From the NCBI GenBank assembly GCA_030611905.1, contig JAUWOX010000019.1, positions 1-12,361 on the forward strand: a stretch of 12,361 nt of DNA, in the 5' to 3' direction. The stretch comes from a bacterium. GTDB lineage: Bacteria > Patescibacteriota > JABMPQ01 > JAQVVF01. Positions within the stretch are counted from its first letter, which is position 1; the number at the start of each line of letters is the position of its first letter. The notes beneath the pieces are model-generated. The model saw nothing but the letters and a program-made list of their open reading frames with translations. It was not told where the DNA came from and made no database searches. This document shows positions 1 through 6,490 of the stretch, piece by piece. The translations under genes were made by a program, and so were the position numbers.

Positions 1-143
1 CTCATTCCCTGCCATTCTGATTCCGTGATTTCCTTTTCCGTATAAAATTTAAGTTCTGGCCATACTTCTTATTTTTCCAAGATCAAATCCTGCATCTTAA
101 GATCTTCGCCTGGTTTTTTTTCAAAATGTTTTCTTATTCCCAT
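1..143 (-). pseudogene. Possible interrupted gene fragment, unidentified
   Basis: Reading leftward from an ATG at 143-141, a 24-codon frame starts MGIRKHFEKK and ends at TAA (71-69). The same frame then stays open to the window edge for 22 more codons (EVWPELKFYT and onward), with protein-like, acidic composition and GAA/AAA-rich codons like the neighbouring genes. No start codon follows the TAA until an ATG about 5 bases from the edge. This fits a gene broken by a nonsense mutation, a sequencing error, or two unrelated short frames. A +1 shift at the A-run before the TAA gives a 22-codon frame that ends in TGA at 4-2, which looks less protein-like. I do not recognise the family. No Shine-Dalgarno sequence is visible, but that is true of every gene here. 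Confidence is low because the segment is short and truncated. Confidence 0.3.
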
Positions 144-194
144 TATAAATAAACCATGAACTATTAATTAAGACTTATGAGTTATCCATAATTT

Positions 195-224
195 CACCCC
201 TTGGGGTGACCGCCCTGCGGGGTG
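195..224. repeat. GC-rich repeat hairpin after serS, possible terminator
   Basis: A GC-rich island stands in AT-rich spacer DNA. CACCCC (195-200) and GGGGTG (203-208) form a perfect 6-base inverted repeat, although the 2-base loop means the inner pairs must open. CCGC (210-213) and GCGG (217-220) form a second small stem. A second GGGGTG copy (219-224) can also pair with the first arm, so alternative folds compete. It begins 15 bases past the serS stop in the direction of transcription. No T-tract follows on the transcribed strand, so an intrinsic terminator is only possible; it may instead be a dispersed repeat or a processing site. Confidence 0.4.
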
Positions 225-238
225 GCATGATTCCTTAT

Positions 239-1525
239 TCATGATTCTTTCTTTATTTCTTTTATTCCACAATATCCCCATAAAACTTCTGGTACTTTGA
301 TCGAACCGTTTTTCTGTTGATAATTTTCCATAATGGCAACTAGAGTTCTCGGCATGGCAACAGCAGTACTATTAAGCGTGTGAACAAATTCATTTTTATT
401 GCTTTTTGCGTCTCGATATTTAGTCTTTAGGCGCCTGGCTTGAAAATCAGTACAGGTTGAACAAGAGCCAAGCTCACGGTATTTTTTTTGTGAAGGAATC
501 CAGGCTTCAAGATCTACTGTTTTGGCCTTGGAAAAACCTAGATCTCCGGTACAGACATTAACTAAACGATAGGGAATTTTTAGAGCTTGAATAATTTTTT
601 CAAAAGTAGAGAGCAATAGCTCAAATTCCTTTTTGTCTTGATCTGGCTTACAAAAACTAAACATTTCTACTTTATCAAATTGATGAACGCGAATAATACC
701 ATGCGTGTCTTTGCCGTAAGAACCTGATTCGCGGCGAAAGCAGGTTGAAAACCCAGCGTATCTTTTAGGCAATTCTTTTTCTGTTAAAACCTCGTCCATA
801 TACATTGGGCCAATAGACTGCTCAGCGGTACCGATAAGATATTTGAATTTTTTAGGATCATCGGGATCTAGGATTTTATACACTTCTCTGCCCTCGACTT
901 GACTTAGAAATCCCATAGCTGACATTGCTTTTTCATTGACAATAACTGGTGGAATAACAGGGGTAAATCCCTGCTTGGTCAATTCATCCATAGCAAAACG
1001 CACTAAGGCGAATTCTAGAAGAACTACTTGATTCAGCAAATAATCAAAACGCGCTCCGGATACTTTGGCGGCATGTTTCATATCAATGAGATTTAGAGAT
1101 TCGGCAAGTGCCATATGATCTTGGGGTTTGAAATCAAATTCCGTTGGTTGGCCCTCTTCTTTGATTAATTTATTCTCTGCGTCATCTCTGCCGATAGGAA
1201 CATCTGAAAGCGGAATGTTAGGCAATTCATTAATTAACTCCTGATATTTTTTGTTTACTTGAGATAATTGAGATTCTAAATCCTTAAGGCGTTCTGATGT
1301 TCCTTTGGCGTCCAAAATGGCTTTCTGTTTTTCTTTATCAGAAAGTTTAGCAATTTTATCTGAAGCTTTATTTTGTTTGGCACGAAGCTCTTCGGCTTTA
1401 GATTGCAATTTTCTCTTTTTATTATCAGTGTCAAGAAGTTCATCAATATTGAATTTCATGCCACGGTCTTTAACAGATTTCATTACTAAATCTTTGTCTT
1501 TTCGAATTAAATTTATGTCTAGCAT
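239..1525 (-). CDS. serS: Seryl-tRNA synthetase
   Basis: Cytoplasmic class II aminoacyl-tRNA synthetase that charges tRNA-Ser (and tRNA-Sec where present) with serine using ATP. The 428 residues match the usual family length. Residues about 28-100 are Lys/Glu-rich and predicted to form the long antiparallel coiled-coil arm that grips the tRNA variable arm. The catalytic domain carries the GTAEQSIGP segment (232-240), motif 2 with FRRESGSYGKDTHG (263-276) and HQFDKVEMF (281-289), the serine-site segment ELGSCSTCTDFQARR (351-365) and motif 3 NSTAVAMPRTL (385-395). The start MLDINLIRKD is typical of SerRS and lies 2 bases after the Nudix stop, so translation is probably coupled. The upstream bases are A/T-rich without a Shine-Dalgarno sequence. 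The stop is TGA. Identification is secure. Confidence 0.97.
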   Translation of the reverse strand: MLDINLIRKDKDLVMKSVKDRGMKFNIDELLDTDNKKRKLQSKAEELRAKQNKASDKIAKLSDKEKQKAILDAKGTSERLKDLESQLSQVNKKYQELINELPNIPLSDVPIGRDDAENKLIKEEGQPTEFDFKPQDHMALAESLNLIDMKHAAKVSGARFDYLLNQVVLLEFALVRFAMDELTKQGFTPVIPPVIVNEKAMSAMGFLSQVEGREVYKILDPDDPKKFKYLIGTAEQSIGPMYMDEVLTEKELPKRYAGFSTCFRRESGSYGKDTHGIIRVHQFDKVEMFSFCKPDQDKKEFELLLSTFEKIIQALKIPYRLVNVCTGDLGFSKAKTVDLEAWIPSQKKYRELGSCSTCTDFQARRLKTKYRDAKSNKNEFVHTLNSTAVAMPRTLVAIMENYQQKNGSIKVPEVLWGYCGIKEIKKES

Positions 1526-1527
1526 AT

Positions 1528-2160
1528 TTATGTTTTTACAGGTTTTAATATTTTATAATATTTTTTTATCATAAATTTTATATCTTCTGTAAATCTATCT
1601 GGACTTTTTTTAGTTTCATCTTTTAGATCTTCAGGAGAATAAACTTCAATGCCAGAACTTTCTCCATCTTTAAATTTGATTGCGCCGTTATAGTATCCAA
1701 AATACATTTGTGCCATCTGCGGCTGATATAATTTCTTGCCTTGCTTATCAACTCTGACAGATACGAAATTATTGATATAATCAATCTTTTTGAATATTCC
1801 AACTATATCTAAATCAGATTTGATTGCTCTGTCAAACTCTTTTTCTGATACTATGGCAGCTGGAAATCCAAGCTCTTCGGCGCATTCTCGTATTGCTGCT
1901 ATGTTAAATGTATTACCTGCCATAACATGTCCGCCAACTGTTTTATCATATAGTCCAGGGTTTTGGTTTTTCAGCTTGCTCCTTTTTTGAAGATAAATGC
2001 GTCCTTCAGAGTTTAGCAGAAGCAATCTTATGGTTTTTATTTGTCTGGTGATTTTTCCTGTTTTTGCAAATTCTTTCTTTATTTCAGAATAGTATTTGTT
2101 TCTTTCCATAATACCAAGCGGCGATTCTTCTAAATCAAAAATCTCCAATTTTTCTGACAT
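1528..2160 (-). CDS. Nudix hydrolase, IPP-isomerase-like subtype
   Basis: A 210-residue Nudix-fold protein expected to cleave a nucleoside diphosphate linked to another group, or to act on an isoprenoid-like diphosphate; the substrate cannot be read from sequence. The Nudix box lies at about 77-99: GHVMAG, then RECAEELGF. The metal-binding and catalytic Glu92, Glu95 and Glu96 are present, but the first Glu of the Gx5E pattern is Asn83. The N-terminal part (ESPLGIMER, then IRLLLLNSEGRIYLQKRS) resembles the Nudix branch that includes isopentenyl-diphosphate isomerase and related hydrolases. I do not call it Idi, because the Idi-type catalytic pattern is not evident. The stop lies 2 bases before serS, so the pair is co-transcribed. 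A hairpin spacer separates the gene from the bactofilin-like gene upstream. No Shine-Dalgarno sequence precedes the ATG. Confidence 0.88.
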   Translation of the reverse strand: MSEKLEIFDLEESPLGIMERNKYYSEIKKEFAKTGKITRQIKTIRLLLLNSEGRIYLQKRSKLKNQNPGLYDKTVGGHVMAGNTFNIAAIRECAEELGFPAAIVSEKEFDRAIKSDLDIVGIFKKIDYINNFVSVRVDKQGKKLYQPQMAQMYFGYYNGAIKFKDGESSGIEVYSPEDLKDETKKSPDRFTEDIKFMIKKYYKILKPVKT

Positions 2161-2173
2161 ATGTAAATATTAC

Positions 2174-2205
2174 AGCTAAGGCCCGAATCAATTCGGACCC
2201 CAGCT
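2174..2205. terminator. Inverted repeat between bactofilin-like and Nudix genes
   Basis: CCGAAT (2183-2188) and ATTCGG (2191-2196) pair around a 2-base loop. After one mismatch, GG (2180-2181) pairs with CC (2198-2199). After a 2x2 internal loop, AGCT (2174-2177) pairs with AGCT (2202-2205). The symmetric hairpin fills most of the 53-base spacer and starts 8 bases past the upstream stop in the direction of transcription. The bases after it (GTAATATTTACAT) are T-rich but not a clean U-tract, so it could be a weak terminator, an attenuating or stabilising 3' hairpin, or a protein-binding site. Confidence 0.4.
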
Positions 2206-2213
2206 AAACTAAT

Positions 2214-3452
2214 TTATTTATCTTTTACTGTAGACTTGCTATATTCTTTCAGAGCTAGTATAATCCCGCCGATTCCAAAGGCTAGAACTACTAGCTTAAC
2301 TAATCCGCCTAAAAATGGAATAGCTAGGAGAATGCTGATAACGATGACGCCCAAAACTGCTGACCAGATTAGATGAGGTTCTTTTTTACCAAGAGCTTTA
2401 ATTATTACAAACCCAGTGCAAATACTAGCAAATACTTTAGCAAAATATAGAAGAATGACATACATTGGAATTAACAGTAATCCAATAGGAATTCCGATAA
2501 TAATTACGAGAAGAATCAAGATGACAATTGGCGTAGCAACTAATGTTAGGAATCCCCACCCTAGAGCCGGCCATGTTTTAGTCTGAAGTTTTTCAATAAA
2601 GATTTTTGTATAGTTTTTACAAATTGCAGCGGTTAGAATGGCAATTACCAACAATCCAATAAAGCCAATTATCTTTATTATTATGCCAAAGAAGGCAAAT
2701 GGAAGAAAAGGAATAGCTGGCTTTTTGTCATCTTTTCCTTTGTCTTTAGTGTCTTTTTGAGCTTTTTCTACCGGGGTATAAACGGTCTCTCCTTTTACTT
2801 GTGCGCCATCTTCTTTGCTGACTTCTTGGGCAGCAGTATAATCAAGATTGCCATCTACAATAGCATTTGATCCTAAAGTGACACTATCGCTGGATTCTAA
2901 TTTAGCATTACGACCAATTTTATTATTAACGGAGATCTCACCAGCACCGACTTTTAAGTCTTGGCCAACTTCACCATTGATGGTTGCACTGCCCGCAAAG
3001 ACGAAAAGATCTTTGCTAAATCCGGCTTGATCGTTAGTTTGCACCATGCCACCGGCAAGTACGGCATTTCTGCTTTTGGTATTATTAATGTTCATTGTTC
3101 CAGCTCCAACATAAAGATCATCTTTGATTTCACCGGTAACTGTAACATCCGAAGCTCCAGCAAAAAGATGGCCGTTTACTTTGCCGGCAATATTGACTGA
3201 TTGCGCGCCGGCAAATAAATCACCATTAATGGTTCCATTAACAGTAACTGTTTGAGCAGCTGTGTAGACATTGCCGTTAACTGTTCCATCAATGACAACG
3301 CTAGCTCCAGTAGCAATTAAATTGTCGTCGATTGTTTGATCGCTGGACACATTGACTGCTCCATCGCTTTGCTTGAGCTCAAAAGCAAGAGCAGCTGAGG
3401 CTGGGATGAGCAAAGCAAGAGCAAGGGCGACCAGAAAAATTTTTGTTTTCAT
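2214..3452 (-). CDS. Secreted bactofilin-like beta-repeat protein with membrane tail
   Basis: A 412-residue envelope protein. Residues 1-23 form a Sec signal peptide (KTK, then a Leu/Ala core, with likely cleavage after ALA). Residues about 33-210 are right-handed beta-helix-type repeats of the bactofilin/polymer-forming kind. Four units of exactly 17 residues follow one another at 56-123, beginning GTVNGNVYTA, GTINGDLFAG, GKVNGHLFAG and GEIKDDLYVG, and looser repeats follow. A charged Lys/Asp linker (229-245) leads to three to four hydrophobic segments (about 247-278, 299-350 and 362-400). Classical bactofilins are short cytoplasmic scaffold proteins. Here the repeats should lie outside the membrane, anchored by the C-terminal helices. 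A structural or surface-patterning role is inference. The gene follows cutA by 10 bases. The only upstream purine motif is a weak AAGA. Confidence 0.85.
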   Translation of the reverse strand: MKTKIFLVALALALLIPASAALAFELKQSDGAVNVSSDQTIDDNLIATGASVVIDGTVNGNVYTAAQTVTVNGTINGDLFAGAQSVNIAGKVNGHLFAGASDVTVTGEIKDDLYVGAGTMNINNTKSRNAVLAGGMVQTNDQAGFSKDLFVFAGSATINGEVGQDLKVGAGEISVNNKIGRNAKLESSDSVTLGSNAIVDGNLDYTAAQEVSKEDGAQVKGETVYTPVEKAQKDTKDKGKDDKKPAIPFLPFAFFGIIIKIIGFIGLLVIAILTAAICKNYTKIFIEKLQTKTWPALGWGFLTLVATPIVILILLVIIIGIPIGLLLIPMYVILLYFAKVFASICTGFVIIKALGKKEPHLIWSAVLGVIVISILLAIPFLGGLVKLVVLAFGIGGIILALKEYSKSTVKDK

Positions 3453-3462
3453 GTTCTTTTTG

Positions 3463-3780
3463 TTATTTTTTATTTAAAGATTGATTTATCCAGGTTGAAA
3501 TACCTGGATTTAATTTATCGATTTTAAAAACTGAAATTCCAGGAAGTTTATAGCTGTGTAGTTTAGTAATGAGTTTAATAACTTGATTAATTTTTTCTTT
3601 TTTAGTTTTGGCCATAAGAAAAGATTCTTGGTCATTAACAATCTTTTTGTCCCACCAATAAATTGATTTCACTTTTGGGATAATGTTAACACAAGCCACA
3701 AGTTTTTGTCTGACTAAGGCTTGGCCGATTTTTTCAGCTTCTTGGGAATTATTACAAGTTGTGTGGATATTAAAAAACAT
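3463..3780 (-). CDS. cutA: CutA-type divalent-ion tolerance protein
   Basis: A small (105-residue) ferredoxin-like-fold protein of the CutA1 family, known as a very stable cytoplasmic trimer and linked in E. coli to divalent metal tolerance; its exact biochemical role remains unclear. The family core is plain: LVRQKLVACVNIIPKVKSIY (22-41), then WW, KI and a Glu52-containing turn, and the KT pair at 58-59. The usual HPYE-x-P-E-I segment reads HSYKLPGI (75-82), so Pro and two Glu are changed. The length is normal. The ATG shares one base with the TAA of the upstream nucleotidyltransferase gene (TAATG), a sign of coupled translation within the lysS cluster. No Shine-Dalgarno sequence is visible. 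Confidence 0.92.
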   Translation of the reverse strand: MFFNIHTTCNNSQEAEKIGQALVRQKLVACVNIIPKVKSIYWWDKKIVNDQESFLMAKTKKEKINQVIKLITKLHSYKLPGISVFKIDKLNPGISTWINQSLNKK

Positions 3781-4178
3781 TATTTCAACAAAGATGATTT
3801 ATAAATATTAGATTTGTAAGGTTTTAATCTAACAATTTTAGTCTCTAAATCAAATTCTTTTATTTTTGCATTCAAATTTTTTGAAAAAGAATTTTGATCA
3901 TAACCTAGCGCTATAGTATCTGGTTTTTCTTGTTTTATTATCTTGTAAGGATTATTTAAATTACCAAGCAAGGCTCTGTCAACAACTTTTTGCTGTTCAA
4001 CTTTGATCAATCGTTCTCCTTCTTTATTCTGGGGCGAACGTCCTTTTATTTTTTGGACAGTTTTATCGCGACCAATTATGACTATTAAATAATCTCCTAA
4101 TTTCTTGGCTTGTTTAAAAAAATTAAGATGGCCGGGATGCAAAATATCAAATGTACCGAAAACCATTATTTTTTTCAT
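3780..4178 (-). CDS. RibL-like cytidylyltransferase-family nucleotidyltransferase
   Basis: A 132-residue single-domain enzyme of the HxGH nucleotidyltransferase superfamily, which transfers an NMP from NTP to a phosphorylated small molecule. The ATP-binding signature GTFDILHPGH is at 8-17, with His14 and His17. GRDKTVQKIKGR (36-47) and IALGYDQ (89-95) strongly resemble archaeal FAD synthetase RibL. The C-terminal substrate/phosphate loop normally seen as an ISSTxI-like motif is here SNIYKSS (123-129). FAD synthesis from FMN is the leading guess; glycerol-3-phosphate cytidylyltransferase (TagD) or a sugar-phosphate adenylyltransferase are alternatives. No kinase domain is fused, unlike bacterial RibF. 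The ATG overlaps the lysS stop by 4 bases (ATGA) and the stop overlaps the cutA start. An AGGA sits only 2 bases before the ATG, too close for a normal ribosome binding site. Confidence 0.85.
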   Translation of the reverse strand: MKKIMVFGTFDILHPGHLNFFKQAKKLGDYLIVIIGRDKTVQKIKGRSPQNKEGERLIKVEQQKVVDRALLGNLNNPYKIIKQEKPDTIALGYDQNSFSKNLNAKIKEFDLETKIVRLKPYKSNIYKSSLLK

Positions 4179-6244
4179 AGTCCTAGATCTTTACTAATCC
4201 CCTGCATAGCCTTTAAGGCTAATTCAATAAAATCTTCCAAACTTAAAGCTAATTTTTCAATATCTTTAATGTCTTCTCTTCTGATTTGAGCGGTAAAAGA
4301 TCTGTCTTTGAATTTTTTCATAACAGAAGCGGGCTCTACTGAAGCTAATTTTTTATCTGGCTGAACCAAGGCGCAGCCGACGATTAAACCGCTAAGTTGT
4401 TCAGAGGCAGTTAGGGCAAAATCTAAATCAGTTTTGCGGCTAATGCCAGAATGTTCATAATTATGCGCCTTGACTGCTTCTAAAATATCCTGCGGAAGAT
4501 CGTATTCTGATAAAATTTCTGCAGTCATGGTGCCGTGTTTGTCTGGTTTGTTTTTTGTATAATCAAAATCTAAATCATGAATTAGACCAGTTAAAGCCCA
4601 GGCCTGTTCTGGCTTTTTTAATTTTTTGGCTAGAACGGCCATGATTGCCTCGCTGGCTAAGCTGTGTTTAATTAGGTTTTCTGTTTTAATATTTGATTTT
4701 AGGATTTCTAATGCTTCTTTGCGGTCTAAATTAATTTTTAGGTTTTTAATATTTTCAACACTTTCGCTTTCTTTTAGTCTCTCAGGAGCTTCGTGTTCTG
4801 GCCGCATTAATGGGAAGAAAATAACATCGCGGATATTTTCGACATTCGATAAGATGGCAAAGAGGCGATCAATACCCACGCCAAAACCGGCTGTAGGCGG
4901 CATGCCATATTCCAAAGCTTCGATAAAATCTTTGTCCATCATTTGTGCTTCTTCGTCTCCTGCTTGACGAAGTCTTGACTGCTCTTCAAACCTTTCTTTT
5001 TGATCCAAGGGGTCATTCAATTCTGAAAAACCATTCCCCACCTCTGATCCCACTAATAATACCTGAACACGCTGAACTTTTTTAGGATTATCTTGTTTTC
5101 GTTTAGAAAGAGGAGAAATTGCTAAAGGATGATTAATTAGAAGGCAAGGCTGAATCAATGAAGGACGGACATATTTTTTATACAAACTGTCAATTAAACG
5201 ACCAAAGCCAATTACCTCCTCGACTTCAAGATTTTTCTTTTTTATTTCAGCAAGAAGTTCATCTTGGTTGTTTATTTTATTCAAATCAATGCCGGTTTTC
5301 TCCTTGACCAGTTCGCAATAGTCATATTGCTTCCAAGGAGGAGTAAAATCCAGAATATTCTCTCTATATCTTATTTTCAAAGTACCAAAAGTGTCCTCAA
5401 TTATTTTGGTATAGAAATTTTCGATAAAGCCAATCAGATCTTCCCAATCTGCATAGGCCCAATAGAATTCCATCATAGTAAATTCTTGTAAATGCTGGGG
5501 CGAGACTCCTTCATTACGGAAAACTGTGCCTATTTCAAATACTTTTTCATAACCGCCAACAATAAGTCGTTTTAAATGTAGCTCTAGGGAAATTCGAAGA
5601 TAAAGATCAATATCTAAAGCATTGTGATGAGTTATAAAGGGAGTGGCATCAGCGCCGCCAGGGATATGCTCTAAAACAGGTGTTTCAACTTCCAGAAAAT
5701 CAGCATTTTTCATAAAATCACGAACAGAATCTATAAATTTTGTTCTTTTCCTGAATAATTTACGAACTTCGGGATGAGTCATTAAATCTAAATATCTTTT
5801 GCGATATCTTTCTTCTTTATTTTTAAGGCCGTGAAATTTTTCTGGCGGCGATAAAAGGGCCTTGGTGAGAAGTTTATAAGCAGTTATTTTTAAGGTTTTT
5901 TCTTTAGTAGTGGTTAAAAATAAATTGCCAGTCACTTGAATAAAGTCGCCTAAATCTAGTTTTTTAAGAAATTTATATTTTTCTTTTCCTAAATCATTCT
6001 CACGAAAATAAATTTGGATTTTTCCGGATTCATCACCAATCTGCATAAAAGTAGCCTGACCATGAGGACGAAGCAAAAAAATACGGCCGCAAAGTATTAC
6101 TACTTTATTTTGCAGCTGATCAAAATTCTTGGTAGCTTCTTGGCAGGTATTAGTTCTTTCGGCTTTGGCGGGGTATGGATTAATACCAGTTTGCTGAATT
6201 TCTTTTAATTTTTTTACACGAACGTTACGCAAGTCTTGTTGCAT
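4175..6244 (-). CDS. lysS: Lysyl-tRNA synthetase (class II) fused to HD phosphohydrolase
   Basis: A 689-residue fusion. Residues 1-483 are a class IIb LysRS that charges tRNA-Lys. An OB-fold anticodon-binding domain (about 47-125) precedes the catalytic core, with RYRKRYLDLM (147-155 region), motif 1 around FLEVETPVL (183-191), motif 2 around FRNEGVSPQHLQEFTMMEFY (242-261) and motif 3 GFGVGIDRLFAIL (453-465). LysRS usually ends near 490-505. After a charged linker (484-505), residues about 506-689 form a full HD/HDIG-type domain with His527, the His556-Asp557 pair, His570 and His594; the usual final metal-binding Asp is apparently Glu615. The tail through KAMQGISKDLGL matches how standalone HD proteins of this family end, from memory. 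The frame is continuous, so the fusion is real unless there is an assembly error. The stop (TGA) overlaps the next gene. The HD substrate is unknown. Confidence 0.95.
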   Translation of the reverse strand: MQQDLRNVRVKKLKEIQQTGINPYPAKAERTNTCQEATKNFDQLQNKVVILCGRIFLLRPHGQATFMQIGDESGKIQIYFRENDLGKEKYKFLKKLDLGDFIQVTGNLFLTTTKEKTLKITAYKLLTKALLSPPEKFHGLKNKEERYRKRYLDLMTHPEVRKLFRKRTKFIDSVRDFMKNADFLEVETPVLEHIPGGADATPFITHHNALDIDLYLRISLELHLKRLIVGGYEKVFEIGTVFRNEGVSPQHLQEFTMMEFYWAYADWEDLIGFIENFYTKIIEDTFGTLKIRYRENILDFTPPWKQYDYCELVKEKTGIDLNKINNQDELLAEIKKKNLEVEEVIGFGRLIDSLYKKYVRPSLIQPCLLINHPLAISPLSKRKQDNPKKVQRVQVLLVGSEVGNGFSELNDPLDQKERFEEQSRLRQAGDEEAQMMDKDFIEALEYGMPPTAGFGVGIDRLFAILSNVENIRDVIFFPLMRPEHEAPERLKESESVENIKNLKINLDRKEALEILKSNIKTENLIKHSLASEAIMAVLAKKLKKPEQAWALTGLIHDLDFDYTKNKPDKHGTMTAEILSEYDLPQDILEAVKAHNYEHSGISRKTDLDFALTASEQLSGLIVGCALVQPDKKLASVEPASVMKKFKDRSFTAQIRREDIKDIEKLALSLEDFIELALKAMQGISKDLGL

Positions 6245-6261
6245 TGTTTTAGTAAATAATA

Positions 6262-6291
6262 AATATAAAATAGCAAACAGTTATTTTCCAA
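6262..6291 (-). promoter_or_regulatory. Candidate promoter close to lysS
   Basis: On the minus strand, TTGGAA (6291-6286) and TATATT (6267-6262) are 18 bases apart. Initiation about 7 bases further on would leave a leader of only about 10 bases before the lysS ATG at 6244, almost leaderless, which would suit the lack of a Shine-Dalgarno sequence. It is weak because AT-rich spacers produce such matches by chance. Confidence 0.3.
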
Positions 6292-6327
6292 CTATTAGCT
6301 ATCTCCTGTTTACTGCTTCCTATTACT

Positions 6328-6336
6328 AATATACCA
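6328..6336 (-). promoter_or_regulatory. Candidate extended -10 promoter for the lysS cluster
   Basis: On the minus strand, TGGTATATT (6336-6328) fits an extended -10 element (TGn followed by a 5/6 match to TATAAT). No good -35 lies 16-18 bases upstream, which extended -10 promoters can tolerate. Predicted initiation near 6321 gives a leader of about 77 bases. It competes with the closer candidate at 6262-6291. Confidence 0.35.
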
Positions 6337-6408
6337 AATATTTATGATTTTGGCTAGAAAAGTTTTCTGTCAAAAAACAGCTGGTTAGAGCTATTTTTGA
6401 ACGCTTGC

Positions 6409-6427
6409 CTGCTGGCGCGCAGAGCAG
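6409..6427. repeat. GC-rich inverted repeat downstream of greA
   Basis: CTGCT (6409-6413) and AGCAG (6423-6427) are inverted around GGCGCGCAG, and CTGC can alternatively pair with GCAG at 6419-6422. The patch is clearly GC-richer than the rest of the 246-base greA-lysS spacer and lies 64 bases past the greA stop. There is no T-run directly after it in the transcription direction, so a terminator role for greA is uncertain. The remainder of the spacer holds the palindrome at 6356-6368 and the two candidate promoters. Confidence 0.3.
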
Positions 6428-6490
6428 ATAAGGCTAACGATAATAACCGTTTATTTGAGATTTCAACTGATACCTAATTACTAATAACAG

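Noticed and set aside
182..190. TTATCCATA as a second DnaA box
   Set aside because: It has one mismatch at a conserved position, is nearly 7 kb from the perfect box, and has no cluster or promoter beside it.
239..241. TGA read as glycine (SR1/Gracilibacteria code)
   Set aside because: serS and lysS both end at TGA exactly where their families end, and no gene contains an internal TGA, so TGA is a stop.
1305..1574. Plus-strand open frame of 89 codons antisense to serS
   Set aside because: It lies opposite the serS coiled coil, has low-complexity Ser/Leu/Phe content typical of antisense frames, and shows no domain. Other plus-strand frames (for example 4626-4967 and 8404-8679) were rejected for the same reason.
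6368..6373. TTGACA on the minus strand before lysS as a -35
   Set aside because: No acceptable -10 hexamer lies 15-19 bases downstream; the extended -10 at 6328-6336 is about 34 bases away.
6245..6490. tRNA, riboswitch or T-box before lysS
   Set aside because: No cloverleaf, T-box motif or recognised riboswitch core is visible on either strand; only short repeats and promoter-like hexamers are present.
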